Positions 1 through 7,207 of a DNA stretch of 12,429 nucleotides are shown here, one piece after another. A model generated the notes under the pieces. It searched no databases and was not told the origin of the DNA. It saw only the letters and a list, made by a program, of their open reading frames with translations. Numbering within the stretch: the first letter of the stretch is position 1; every line of letters starts with the position of its first letter. The DNA lies in NCBI GenBank assembly GCA_900772835.1, contig CAAGSA010000014.1, positions 1-12,429 on the forward strand, given 5' to 3'. The translations under genes and the position numbers were made by a program. The stretch comes from an uncultured Prevotella sp. GTDB taxonomy: Bacteria; Bacteroidota; Bacteroidia; Bacteroidales; Bacteroidaceae.

Positions 1-71
1 CGTTGACGGATTCGAACCGCCGACCCTCTGCTTGTAAGGCAGATGCTCTAAACCAGCTGAGCTAAACGCCC
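1..71 (-). tRNA. tRNA-Val (anticodon UAC), 3' end cut by window edge
   Basis: On the minus strand the sequence folds as a tRNA whose 5' end is at 71 (GGGCGTT acceptor strand). The D-arm contains TAGCTCAGCTGG, the anticodon arm is TCTGC-CTTACAA-GCAGA, and the T-arm contains GGTTCGAATCC. In the seven-base anticodon loop CTTACAA, positions 34-36 are TAC, which reads the valine codon GUA. The 3' acceptor strand is visible only as AACG at bases 1-4; the last three pairing bases (CCC) and the discriminator lie outside the window. The gene has its own upstream promoter (92-123) and is divergent from rhaB. Confidence 0.95.
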
Positions 72-91
72 TTGCTCTTATTTAGCGAGTG

Positions 92-123
92 CAAAGGTAC
101 GCACTTTTCTTGTATCCACCAAA
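92..123 (-). promoter_or_regulatory. Bacteroidetes-type promoter of tRNA-Val
   Basis: Read on the minus strand, TTTG (123-120) is followed by exactly 20 nt and then TACCTTTG (99-92). This matches the known Bacteroidetes primary-sigma consensus TTTG, 19-21 nt, TAnnTTTG. Transcription would start about 7 nt further on, near base 84-85, giving a leader of some 13 nt before the mature tRNA 5' end at 71. The assignment rests on sequence match and position only. Confidence 0.75.
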
Positions 124-265
124 TTTTTCTACATTTTTTTTCAAAAAAGCCCACATTTCTTCTCTTCCGCCACCTCTGCACTCCCCCACCGACAAGGCAC
201 ATGCAGTATTTTTCGCACAAAAAGGCTTCAAAATCCCAAAACTTTCGGATTAATTCTCAAATAGT

Positions 266-299
266 ATTGCCGCGCTTATTTTAAAAATGAGTATTTTTG
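266..299 (+). promoter_or_regulatory. Probable promoter of the rha cluster
   Basis: TATTTTTG at 292-299 fits the Bacteroidetes -7 box TAnnTTTG. A partial -33 box, ATTG at 266-269, lies 22 nt upstream, which is one base off in sequence and slightly longer than the usual 19-21 nt spacing. Transcription would begin near 306, leaving a leader of about 35 nt before the rhaB start at 342. The imperfect -33 would suit a promoter needing an activator; rhamnose genes are commonly controlled by AraC-type activators, but no such regulator or clear operator is visible here. The rest of the 72-341 interval is AT-rich with T and A runs and shows no gene. Confidence 0.5.
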
Positions 300-341
300 C
301 AGCCACAGATTTAATACAAAAAACATATAGACATATAATAA

Positions 342-1829
342 ATGGGAAACAAGAGATATTTCTTCGCAGTGGACTTGGGTGCCACAAGCGGAAGAACCAT
401 AATCGGAACACTTGCCGACGGCAGGATTCAGCTTGAGGAACTGACACGTTTCGAGAACAACCTCATAGAGACGGGCGGCCACTTCTATTGGGACATCTTC
501 GCTCTATACAACGAGATCATCAAGGGGCTGAAGCTCGCCGCCAAGCGCCGTCTGCCGATTGCAAGCATCGGTATCGACACGTGGGGAGTGGACTTCGTGT
601 GCATCGGCGACGACAACGCCATCCTGCGCAACCCCATAGCATACCGAGACCCGTACACTTTCGAGGCGATGGACGAGTATTTCGACAAGTGTGTGGACAG
701 GAAGACGGTATACAGAAAGACCGGAATACAGTTCATGAACTTCAATTCGCTCTTCCAACTCCATGCCATGCGCCGCGAGAACAACGTGGCTTTTGCCAAC
801 GCCAAGAAGATACTCTTCATGCCCGACGCACTCTCGTGGATGCTAACGGGCAGCGACGTCTGCGAATACACCATCGCATCAACAAGCCAGATTCTCGACC
901 CGCGCAGCAAGGAGCTTGACGCCGAACTGCTCGCAAGCGTAGGACTGACACGCGATAAATTTGGCAAGATGGTATTCCCAGGCACCTGCATCGGCACCCT
1001 CACCGAGGAAGTGCAACGGATGACGGGACTGGGAGCCGTGCCGGTGATTGCCGTTGCCGGACACGATACGGGAAGTGCCGTTGCCGCCGTACCGGCAAGA
1101 GACGAGTGCTTCGCCTATCTCAGCTCCGGCACATGGAGCCTCATGGGCATCGAGACGAAGGAGGCGATAATCAACGAGGTGAGTTTCGAGCGCAACTTCA
1201 CCAATGAAGGCGGCGTGGAAGGCACCACACGCTTCCTGAAGAACATCTGCGGAATGTGGCTGTTGGAGCGCTGCCGCAAGGAGTGGGGCGAGGACGCACC
1301 GCACGACTACGCCACCCTGCTTGCCGAAGCTATGGAGACCACACCCTTCCAGAGCATCATCAACCCCGACGACAAGATGTTTGCCAACCCAGCCAACATG
1401 CAGGATGCCATCAAGGAATACTGTCGCGCCACGGGACAGCACGTGCCGGAGGGCTACGCCGAAATCTGCCGCTGCATACTGGAGAGCCTCGCGCTGCGCT
1501 ACCGCCAGGTGTTCAGCTATCTGAAGGAGATGGCATCGTTCCAGCTCAACACGCTGCACATCATAGGCGGCGGTTCGCTGAACAAATACCTGAACCAGTT
1601 CACTGCCAACTCCACCGGAGTGGAGGTGCTCGCCGGGCCGCAGGAATGCACAGCCCTCGGCAACATCATGATGCAGGCAAAGGCTGCCGGCGAAGTGGGC
1701 GACATCTTCGCTATGCGTCGCATCATTGCCGACAGTGTGACGATGTCGCGCTTCGAGCCGCAGGACAAGGAGCAGTGGGACTGCGCCTATGCGAAATACC
1801 TGAAAGTGCTTGCCGCCAAAGGAGAATAG
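342..1829 (+). CDS. rhaB: L-rhamnulokinase
   Basis: Cytoplasmic FGGY-family sugar kinase that phosphorylates L-rhamnulose to L-rhamnulose-1-phosphate with ATP, the second intracellular step of rhamnose catabolism. It has 495 residues, close to E. coli RhaB (489). The N-terminal FGGY domain (about 5-245) starts with the phosphate-binding segment DLGATSGR (11-18) and includes GIDTWGVDF (77-85). AGHDTGSA (239-246) contains Asp242, the likely catalytic base. The C-terminal domain (about 255-450) has SSGTWSLMG (261-269) and the nucleotide-binding IIGGGSLNKYLNQFTAN (407-423). The ATG at 342 precedes the conserved beta-strand by the usual short distance, and there is no strong ribosome binding site. 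It leads a same-strand set with rhaA (41-nt gap) and rhaT. The DLGATSGR and GGGSLN signatures together with an adjacent rhamnose isomerase favour rhamnulose over fuculose or xylulose as substrate. Confidence 0.95.
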   Translation: MGNKRYFFAVDLGATSGRTIIGTLADGRIQLEELTRFENNLIETGGHFYWDIFALYNEIIKGLKLAAKRRLPIASIGIDTWGVDFVCIGDDNAILRNPIAYRDPYTFEAMDEYFDKCVDRKTVYRKTGIQFMNFNSLFQLHAMRRENNVAFANAKKILFMPDALSWMLTGSDVCEYTIASTSQILDPRSKELDAELLASVGLTRDKFGKMVFPGTCIGTLTEEVQRMTGLGAVPVIAVAGHDTGSAVAAVPARDECFAYLSSGTWSLMGIETKEAIINEVSFERNFTNEGGVEGTTRFLKNICGMWLLERCRKEWGEDAPHDYATLLAEAMETTPFQSIINPDDKMFANPANMQDAIKEYCRATGQHVPEGYAEICRCILESLALRYRQVFSYLKEMASFQLNTLHIIGGGSLNKYLNQFTANSTGVEVLAGPQECTALGNIMMQAKAAGEVGDIFAMRRIIADSVTMSRFEPQDKEQWDCAYAKYLKVLAAKGE

Positions 1830-1870
1830 ACATGACTATCAAAATAATCAAACAATAAACCTATTTAAAA

Positions 1871-3121
1871 ATGAAAACAGAACAAATCACAAAAGCTTAT
1901 GAAATGGCAAAAGAGCGCTATGCCGCTCTTGGAGTAAATACAGACAAAGCCATCGAGATTCTGGAGAAGACCCCAATCTCACTGCACTGCTGGCAGGCCG
2001 ACGACGTGGTGGGCTTCGAGCGCAACGTTGCAGCATCGGGCGGCATCCAGACCACCGGAAACTACCCCGGCAAGGCACGCAACATCGAAGAACTGCGCCA
2101 GGACGTGGAGAAGGTGAAGTCGCTGCTCGCCGGAACATTCCGTCTGAACCTGCACGAGACATACGGCGAGTTCGGCGGCGAGTTCGTCGACCGCGACCAG
2201 GTCGAAGTGAAGCATTTCGAAGGATGGATGCAATGGGCAAAGGAGCACGACATGAAGCTCGACTTCAACTCCACTTCCTTCTCACACCCGAAGAGCGGCA
2301 ATCTCACGCTCTCGAACCCCGACAAGGAGATACGCGACTTCTGGATTGAGCACACGAAGCGCTGCCGCCGCATCGCCGACGCCATGGGCAAGTTCCAGAA
2401 CGACCCCTGCATCATGAACATCTGGGTACACGACGGAAGCAAGGACCTGACCGTGGAGAAGCTGCGCTACCGCGAGATTCTGAAGAACAGCCTCGACGAA
2501 ATCCTTGCCGAAGAACTGCCCGGCATGAAGTCGTGCCTGGAAGCCAAGCTGTTCGGCATCGGCCTGGAGGCATACACCGTAGGCTCAAACTATTTCTACA
2601 CCGGCTACTGCGCCAAGAACAACGTGATGTACACGCTCGACACCGGGCACTACGAACCTACGGAGAACGTTTCCGACGCCATCTCCGCCCTGCTGCTCTA
2701 CGTGCCGGAGCTGATGCTCCACGTTTCGCGCCCGATGCACTGGGATTCCGACCACGTAACCCTGTTCGATGACAACACACGCAACCTCTTCTCTGAAATC
2801 GTGCGTGCCAACGCCCTCGACCGCGCCCACATCGGCCTCGACTATTTCGACGCCTCCATCAACCGCATCGGTGCCTACATCGTGGGTGTGCGCGCAGCAC
2901 AGAAGTCGCTGCTCTCTGCCCTGCTCGAACCTACAGCCACACTGCGCCAATATGAGGACGAGGGCAAGCTGTTCCAGCGTCTCGCCCTGCTCGAAGAAGC
3001 AAAGACACTCCCGTTCGGTGCCGTTTACGACTACTTCAACATGAAGAACAACGTTCCCGTGGGCGAGGACTACTTCGCCGACGTGGAAAAGTACGAGGCT
3101 GAGGTGCTGTCGAAAAGATAA
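1871..3121 (+). CDS. rhaA: L-rhamnose isomerase
   Basis: Cytoplasmic metal-dependent isomerase converting L-rhamnose to L-rhamnulose, the substrate of the upstream kinase. It has 416 residues against 419 in E. coli RhaA. It is a TIM-barrel sugar isomerase. ISLHCWQADDVVGFE (36-50) and GGIQTTGNYPGKAR (57-70) are hallmark N-terminal stretches. The metal-site segment LDTGHYEPTENVSDA (256-270) carries His260, equivalent to E. coli His262. HVSRPMHWDSDHV (284-296) carries Asp292 and Asp294, equivalent to E. coli Asp294 and Asp296. The start ATG lies 41 nt after the rhaB stop, with only AT-rich sequence before it, so co-transcription with rhaB is likely. The spacer downstream is 209 nt and structured. 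Bacteroides literature also calls this gene rhaI. Confidence 0.96.
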   Translation: MKTEQITKAYEMAKERYAALGVNTDKAIEILEKTPISLHCWQADDVVGFERNVAASGGIQTTGNYPGKARNIEELRQDVEKVKSLLAGTFRLNLHETYGEFGGEFVDRDQVEVKHFEGWMQWAKEHDMKLDFNSTSFSHPKSGNLTLSNPDKEIRDFWIEHTKRCRRIADAMGKFQNDPCIMNIWVHDGSKDLTVEKLRYREILKNSLDEILAEELPGMKSCLEAKLFGIGLEAYTVGSNYFYTGYCAKNNVMYTLDTGHYEPTENVSDAISALLLYVPELMLHVSRPMHWDSDHVTLFDDNTRNLFSEIVRANALDRAHIGLDYFDASINRIGAYIVGVRAAQKSLLSALLEPTATLRQYEDEGKLFQRLALLEEAKTLPFGAVYDYFNMKNNVPVGEDYFADVEKYEAEVLSKR

Positions 3122-3161
3122 GAGAGAGAAACATATAGTGAAATTTGATTAGGATTCATTG

Positions 3162-3219
3162 ATTAGGGGTTAGGGGTTGCCTGTCGTCGACCGTGCGGCG
3201 GCAATCCATAATCCCTAAT
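3162..3219. repeat. Imperfect inverted repeat with TTAGGGG-like arms
   Basis: The 20-nt arms 3162-3181 and 3200-3219 are inverted copies matching at 17 of 20 positions; two of the three mismatches become G-U pairs in the plus-strand RNA. The loop is 18 nt (3182-3199) and contains GTCGAC. The left arm is itself built from tandem TTAGGGG units, preceded by two GATTAGG copies (3147-3153 and 3161-3167). No T-run follows, so it does not look like an intrinsic terminator. It lies between rhaA and rhaT. Confidence 0.7.
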
Positions 3220-3241
3220 TTGCAATCGGGCGGCACCACGC

Positions 3242-3278
3242 CGTCGCCCCCCCTTAATAGCAAAAGGGGTCTGCGACG
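3242..3278. repeat. GC-rich hairpin upstream of rhaT
   Basis: CGTCGC (3242-3247) pairs with GCGACG (3273-3278), and CCCCTT (3250-3255) pairs with AAGGGG (3264-3269). The two stems are separated by a small internal loop (CC opposite TCT) and capped by AATAGCAA. The hairpin ends about 50 nt before the rhaT start. No T-run follows it. It could stabilise an upstream rhaBA mRNA end, act as an attenuating structure before rhaT, or be an inert palindromic repeat. Confidence 0.6.
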
Positions 3279-3330
3279 TACACCAGCCGACTGCCTATGA
3301 ATACCAACCAACAAATACCCTAAAAACAAA

Positions 3331-4365
3331 ATGGACATAATAATAGGACTACTCATCATCGCCGTCGGCGCATTCTGCCAGTCGAGCTGCTACGTGCCGA
3401 TAAACAAGATAAAGGACTGGAGCTGGGAATCGTACTGGCTCGTACAGGGCGTGTTCGCCTGGGTGGCATTCCCCCTGCTCGGCGCTCTGCTCGCCGTGCC
3501 CGAGGGCCACTCGCTCACCGAACTGCTTGCCGCCGGCAACTCGTTCAACATCTGGATGACGGTGCTATTCGGCGCCCTGTGGGGCGTAGGCGGACTCACC
3601 TTCGGACTCTCCATGCGCTATCTGGGCGTTGCCCTGGGGCAGAGCATCGCCCTGGGCACCTGCGCCGGTCTCGGCACCATCATGGGACCGGTGCTGCTCA
3701 ACATTTTCTTCCCCGAACAGGACGCACTCAGCAAGCTCACCTTCGCAGTGTTACTCGGCGTGGCGGTCACGCTGCTCGGCATCGCCATCATCGGCGTGGC
3801 AGGCTCCATGAAGTCGGCTTCGCTCTCGGAGGAGGAAAAGAAGGCAGCCGTAAAGGAGTTCAACTTCCCCAAGGGACTCGCCATAGCCCTGCTCGCAGGC
3901 TTCATGAGCGGATGCTTCAACGTGGGACTGGAGTTCGGCAAGGACATCAACTTCGGAGAACTAACCCCCGACATGTACAAGACGCTGCCCGCCACGCTCC
4001 TCGTCACTCTGGGCGGATTCGCCACCAACGCCGCCTACTGCTTTATGCAGAACGCGCGGAACAACACCTGGGGCGACTACGCCAAGGGCAGTGTATGGAC
4101 AAACAACCTACTCTTCTGCGCGCTCGCCGGCGGACTGTGGTACAGCCAGTTCTTCGGTCTCTCGCTCGGCAAAGGCTTCCTCACCCAGTCGCCCACGCTG
4201 ATGACGCTCTCGTTCTGCATCCTGATGGCTCTCAACGTGGTGTTCTCCAACGTGTGGGGCATCATTCTGAAGGAATGGAAAGGCTGCTCGCCAAAGACCA
4301 TCGGTGTGCTCATCCTCGGCATCGTGGTGCTCATCGTGTCGTCGTTCCTACCGCAGCTCGTCTGA
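3331..4365 (+). CDS. rhaT: L-rhamnose permease (RhaT, sugar:H+ symporter)
   Basis: Inner-membrane transporter importing L-rhamnose with protons, of the RhaT family in the drug/metabolite transporter superfamily. It has 344 residues, the same length as E. coli RhaT. About ten hydrophobic helices are visible, near residues 3-21, 36-55, 73-94, 100-125, 136-158, 182-200, 219-239, 256-278, 286-309 and 323-341. A charged cytoplasmic-type loop with SEEEKKAAVKE lies at 166-176. The N-terminal stretch with CQSSCYVP (16-23) and the segment LGQSIALGTCAGLGTIMGP (102-120) are typical of the family. The ATG at 3331 precedes the first membrane helix directly; the sequence before it is A-rich without a Shine-Dalgarno motif. 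It is the third gene of the rhamnose set and is followed by a strong terminator. Bacteroides literature uses the name rhaP for the permease. Confidence 0.95.
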   Translation: MDIIIGLLIIAVGAFCQSSCYVPINKIKDWSWESYWLVQGVFAWVAFPLLGALLAVPEGHSLTELLAAGNSFNIWMTVLFGALWGVGGLTFGLSMRYLGVALGQSIALGTCAGLGTIMGPVLLNIFFPEQDALSKLTFAVLLGVAVTLLGIAIIGVAGSMKSASLSEEEKKAAVKEFNFPKGLAIALLAGFMSGCFNVGLEFGKDINFGELTPDMYKTLPATLLVTLGGFATNAAYCFMQNARNNTWGDYAKGSVWTNNLLFCALAGGLWYSQFFGLSLGKGFLTQSPTLMTLSFCILMALNVVFSNVWGIILKEWKGCSPKTIGVLILGIVVLIVSSFLPQLV

Positions 4366-4398
4366 CGAAGCCCCCTCAAACTGTGCAGACAACCCTAT

Positions 4399-4435
4399 CG
4401 CCGCAAATGCTGAAATATCGCATTTGCGGCGTTTT
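4399..4435 (+). terminator. Intrinsic terminator of the rha cluster
   Basis: A perfect 12-bp stem, CGCCGCAAATGC (4399-4410) with GCATTTGCGGCG (4420-4431), closes a 9-nt loop and is followed directly by TTTT (4432-4435). It begins 33 nt after the rhaT stop codon and ends the rhamnose transcription unit before the ddh promoter. Confidence 0.88.
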
Positions 4436-4544
4436 CGGTTACTATATGCCAACGGCACAGGGCTTTTAGTGAAAAAAGATTAAGCAAACGACGTCCGATG
4501 CAGCTTTTTAATATAAAGATGACGCGTTTTCCCGGAAAAAGACG

Positions 4545-4552
4545 TAATTTTG
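4545..4552 (+). promoter_or_regulatory. Putative -7 box for ddh-metY
   Basis: TAATTTTG fits the Bacteroidetes -7 consensus TAnnTTTG and lies 72 nt upstream of the ddh start, downstream of the rha terminator. I see no convincing TTTG -33 element at 19-21 nt; the nearest T-run is 4527-4530, which is too close. Transcription would start near 4559, giving a leader of about 65 nt, AT-rich and without a recognised riboswitch fold. Confidence 0.5.
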
Positions 4553-4624
4553 CACTATATTCAGGAAACAATCATACATATTATAATATATACATATAAC
4601 AACAAACCCAAAAAACAAGCAATC

Positions 4625-5524
4625 ATGAAGAAGATAAGAGCAGCCGTGGTAGGCTACGGCAACATCGGACACTATGCCGTACAGGCACTTGAGGCAGCAC
4701 CCGATTTCGAGATAGCAGGCATCGTGCGCCGCAACGGAGCAGAGAACAAACCGACAGAACTTGCACCATACGATGTGGTGAAGGACATCACCGAGCTGAA
4801 AAACGTTGACGTGGCACTGCTTGCCACCCCCACACGCAGCTGCGAGGAATACGCCAAGCGCATTCTCGCCCTCGGCATAAACACAGTCGACAGCTTCGAC
4901 ATCCACACAAGCATACTCGACTACCGCGCATCACTGATGCAGGAGTGCAAGGAGCACGGAACTGTGGCTGTGATAGCCGCCGGATGGGACCCGGGATCCG
5001 ACTCCATCGTGCGCACCCTGATGCAGAGCCTCGCCCCGAAGGGACTCACATACACCAACTTCGGACCAGGCATGTCGATGGGCCACAGCGTATGCGTGCG
5101 CTCTAAGCAGGGAGTGAAGAACGCCCTCTCCATGACCATACCCAAGGGCGAGGGACTGCACCGCCGTATGGTATACGTGGAGCTGGAAGAGGGGGCAAGC
5201 CTCGAAGCCGTGACCAAGGCCATAAAGGAAGACCCGTATTTCGCCAACGACGAGACACACGTGTTCGCCGTGAAATCCGTAGACAACGTGCGCGACATGG
5301 GCCACGGAGTGAACCTCGTGCGCAAGGGCGTGAGCGGAAAGACGCAGAACCAGCGCATGGAGTTCAACATGAGCATCAACAACCCGGCTCTCACCGGACA
5401 GGTGCTCGTGAACGTGGCACGCGCCTCGATGCGCCAGCAGCCGGGCTGCTACACGATGGTGGAGATTCCGGTAATCGACATGCTGGCAGGACAGCGCGAG
5501 GACCTCATCGCTCATCTGGTGTAA
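4625..5524 (+). CDS. ddh: meso-diaminopimelate D-dehydrogenase
   Basis: Cytoplasmic NADP-dependent enzyme that in its biosynthetic direction reductively aminates tetrahydrodipicolinate with ammonium to meso-diaminopimelate in one step. This supplies peptidoglycan cross-link residues and the lysine precursor. The protein has 299 residues; the Corynebacterium enzyme is somewhat longer. The N-terminal Rossmann fold carries GYGNIG (10-15) and IVRRN (33-37). Family signatures are LLATPTRS (65-72), AGWDPGSDS (119-127) and NFGPGMSMGHS (145-155). The ATG at 4625 is preferred because it opens directly into the nucleotide-binding strand; an in-frame TTG at 4550 would overlap the -7 promoter box and add a low-complexity tail. 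A 52-nt gap leads to metY on the same strand, so an operon is likely. Confidence 0.92.
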   Translation: MKKIRAAVVGYGNIGHYAVQALEAAPDFEIAGIVRRNGAENKPTELAPYDVVKDITELKNVDVALLATPTRSCEEYAKRILALGINTVDSFDIHTSILDYRASLMQECKEHGTVAVIAAGWDPGSDSIVRTLMQSLAPKGLTYTNFGPGMSMGHSVCVRSKQGVKNALSMTIPKGEGLHRRMVYVELEEGASLEAVTKAIKEDPYFANDETHVFAVKSVDNVRDMGHGVNLVRKGVSGKTQNQRMEFNMSINNPALTGQVLVNVARASMRQQPGCYTMVEIPVIDMLAGQREDLIAHLV

Positions 5525-5576
5525 AAGCCTACTCCCGCCCCACTAATATTGACAAATCAAACACATTCACATCTAT

Positions 5577-6866
5577 ATGGGAAAAAACAAACTACATTTT
5601 GAGACTCTACAACTGCACGTGGGACAGGAACAGCCGGACCCAGCCACCGACGCGCGTGCCGTGCCAATATACCAGACCACATCCTATGTGTTCCGCAATT
5701 CGCAACACGCTGCCGACCGATTCGCCCTGCGCGATGCAGGAAACATATACGGCCGACTGACCAACCCCACGCAGGGTGTGCTCGAAGAGCGCATGGCGGC
5801 GCTCGAAGGCGGCGTGGCGGCACTCGCCGTGGCATCGGGAGCGGCAGCCGTGACCTACGCGCTGCAGAACATTCTCTCCGCCGGCGACCACGTGGTGGCA
5901 GCCGACAACATGTACGGCGGCTCGTTCAACCTCATCACGCACACGCTGGCCACGCAGGGCATCACACACACAATAGTGAACGTGAACAACCTGGAGGCGC
6001 TCGAAGCCGCCATCAAGCCGAACACGAAGGTGGTGTATGCCGAAACGTTCGGCAACCCGAACTCCGATGTGACCAACCTCGACGCCGTGGCAGAAGTGGC
6101 ACACCGCCACAACGTGGCATTCATCGTAGACAACACCTTCGGCACACCGTTCCTCATCCGCCCAATCGAGCACGGAGCCGACGTGGTGGTGCATTCCGCC
6201 ACGAAGTTCATCGGCGGCCACGGGTCCAGCCTGGGCGGAATAATCGTGGACGGAGGCACCTTCGACTGGAAGGCAAACGCCGACCGATACCCGTCGCTCG
6301 CCAAGCCGGACCCCAGCTACCACGGTGCCGTATTCGCAGACGTGGCAGGCAAGGCTGCATTCGTCACACGCATACGTGCCGTGGTGCTGAGAGACACCGG
6401 TGCGGCAATCTCGCCGTTCAACGCATGGATTCTGCTGCAGGGGCTCGAAACGCTGTCGCTGCGCGTGGAGCGCCATGTGGAGAACGCGCTGAAGGTGGTG
6501 GAATTCCTTACCAATCACCCCAAGGTGGCAAAGGTGAACCATCCCTCGCTGCCCTCCCACCCCGACCACGCCCTCTACAGCAAATACTTCCCCAACGGCG
6601 GCGGCAGCATCTTCACCTTCGAGATCAGGGGCGGCGAAGAGGAAGCATGGCGGTTCATCGACTCGCTCCGAATATTCTCGCTGCTCGCCAATGTGGCCGA
6701 CGTGAAAAGTCTGGTGATCCACCCCTACACCACCACACACTCGCAGATGACACCCGAGGAACTGCTGCAGCAGCACATCACTCCATCCACCATCCGACTG
6801 AGTATCGGTATCGAACACATCGACGACATCATCGCCGACCTGAAGCAGGCGCTCGACAAAATCTGA
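5577..6866 (+). CDS. metY: O-acetylhomoserine sulfhydrylase (aminocarboxypropyltransferase)
   Basis: Cytoplasmic PLP enzyme of the Cys/Met metabolism family that makes L-homocysteine from O-acetylhomoserine and sulfide, the direct-sulfhydrylation route to methionine. Its 429 residues are typical of MetY and longer than the roughly 380-400 of cystathionine synthases and lyases. IYQTTSYVF (31-39) and YGRLTNPTQ (58-66) contact the cofactor phosphate. DNTFGTP (185-191) carries the Asp185 that would pair with the pyridine nitrogen, and SATKFIGGHG (207-216) carries Lys210, the Schiff-base lysine. Arg407 in TIRLSIGIEH (405-414) should bind the substrate carboxylate. The insert around WKANADRYPSLAKPDPSYHG (231-250) is characteristic of MetY rather than MetB or MetC. 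It is probably transcribed with ddh; a near-match to the -7 box (TAATATTG, 5545-5552) lies in the 52-nt gap but is too weak to claim as a promoter. Confidence 0.94.
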   Translation: MGKNKLHFETLQLHVGQEQPDPATDARAVPIYQTTSYVFRNSQHAADRFALRDAGNIYGRLTNPTQGVLEERMAALEGGVAALAVASGAAAVTYALQNILSAGDHVVAADNMYGGSFNLITHTLATQGITHTIVNVNNLEALEAAIKPNTKVVYAETFGNPNSDVTNLDAVAEVAHRHNVAFIVDNTFGTPFLIRPIEHGADVVVHSATKFIGGHGSSLGGIIVDGGTFDWKANADRYPSLAKPDPSYHGAVFADVAGKAAFVTRIRAVVLRDTGAAISPFNAWILLQGLETLSLRVERHVENALKVVEFLTNHPKVAKVNHPSLPSHPDHALYSKYFPNGGGSIFTFEIRGGEEEAWRFIDSLRIFSLLANVADVKSLVIHPYTTTHSQMTPEELLQQHITPSTIRLSIGIEHIDDIIADLKQALDKI

Positions 6867-6896
6867 CCCGCGCCACACACTCATAACCATACCCTA

Positions 6897-6960
6897 CGAA
6901 TCCCCCTGCAACAAATATGCGCATCCGAAAGCTCCGCGCACAATGTTGCAGGAGGATTCG
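6897..6960. repeat. Long hairpin downstream of metY
   Basis: The 17-nt arms CGAATCCCCCTGCAACA (6897-6913) and 6944-6960 are inverted copies with a single C·A mismatch. An inner 5-bp stem, TGCGC (6918-6922) with GCGCA (6936-6940), sits inside. It begins 31 nt after the metY stop. The bases after it (TCTTTCATC) are only weakly T-rich, so it is at best a poor intrinsic terminator. It may instead be an mRNA 3'-end stabiliser or the end of a repeat element. Confidence 0.7.
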
Positions 6961-7207
6961 TCTTTCATCATAGGGCTGCACCTTGAAGAGCACCCGAAAA
7001 GAGCCTCATCCAACGCATCCACGTTTAGCCCAAATGTTTCTCAACTACACAAGAAGACTGGAGACGAGAACTTGCTCCGGGGGTGTATGGTATGGGCAGA
7101 CCTGTATGTCAAGTTTTTTCTGTCAGAGTACCACCCCAAGAGTGTTTGTGAATGAGCAAGACGTGCCACCATATCTGCCTCAGAAGTAATGACCGCTTGG
7201 GGCAAGG
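6961..7207. other. Unassigned intergenic stretch between convergent metY and the lpxA-like gene
   Basis: This part of the 413-nt convergent interval has no gene I can support. Short open frames exist on both strands: plus-strand frames of 68-70 codons, and minus-strand frames of about 43 codons each side of a stop near 7030-7040. None has a ribosome binding site, codon pattern or recognisable domain. Partial inverted matches, CTT..GGGG..GGTA (7071-7092) against TACC.CCCCAAG (7129-7140), enclose a 36-nt loop. This is compatible with a structured RNA or a decayed repeat, but I do not recognise a known family. Confidence 0.4.

Noticed and set aside
1832..1858. 8-codon ATG frame (MTIKIIKQ) between rhaB and rhaA
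   Set aside because: It is too short and AT-rich to judge, with no ribosome binding site and no run of regulatory codons; most likely a chance frame.
4550..4624. 25-codon TTG-initiated N-terminal extension of ddh
   Set aside because: It would start inside the -7 promoter box and adds a stretch not seen in the family. The ATG at 4625 opens directly into the Rossmann fold.
5607..6890. 427-codon open frame antisense to almost all of metY
   Set aside because: It mirrors metY, whose codon use (C or G at third positions) suppresses stops on the opposite strand. Its product is His/Val/Cys-rich, has no recognisable domain, and metY itself has every catalytic motif.
6897..6960. Hairpin considered as an integron attC site
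   Set aside because: The arms do not carry the RYYYAAC/GTTRRRY core boxes, and there is no integrase or cassette array nearby.
7080..7118. Sigma70-like TTGACA with CATACA 17 nt downstream on the minus strand
   Set aside because: Bacteroidetes do not use the TTGACA/TATAAT pattern, the -10 match is poor, and no supported gene lies downstream of it.
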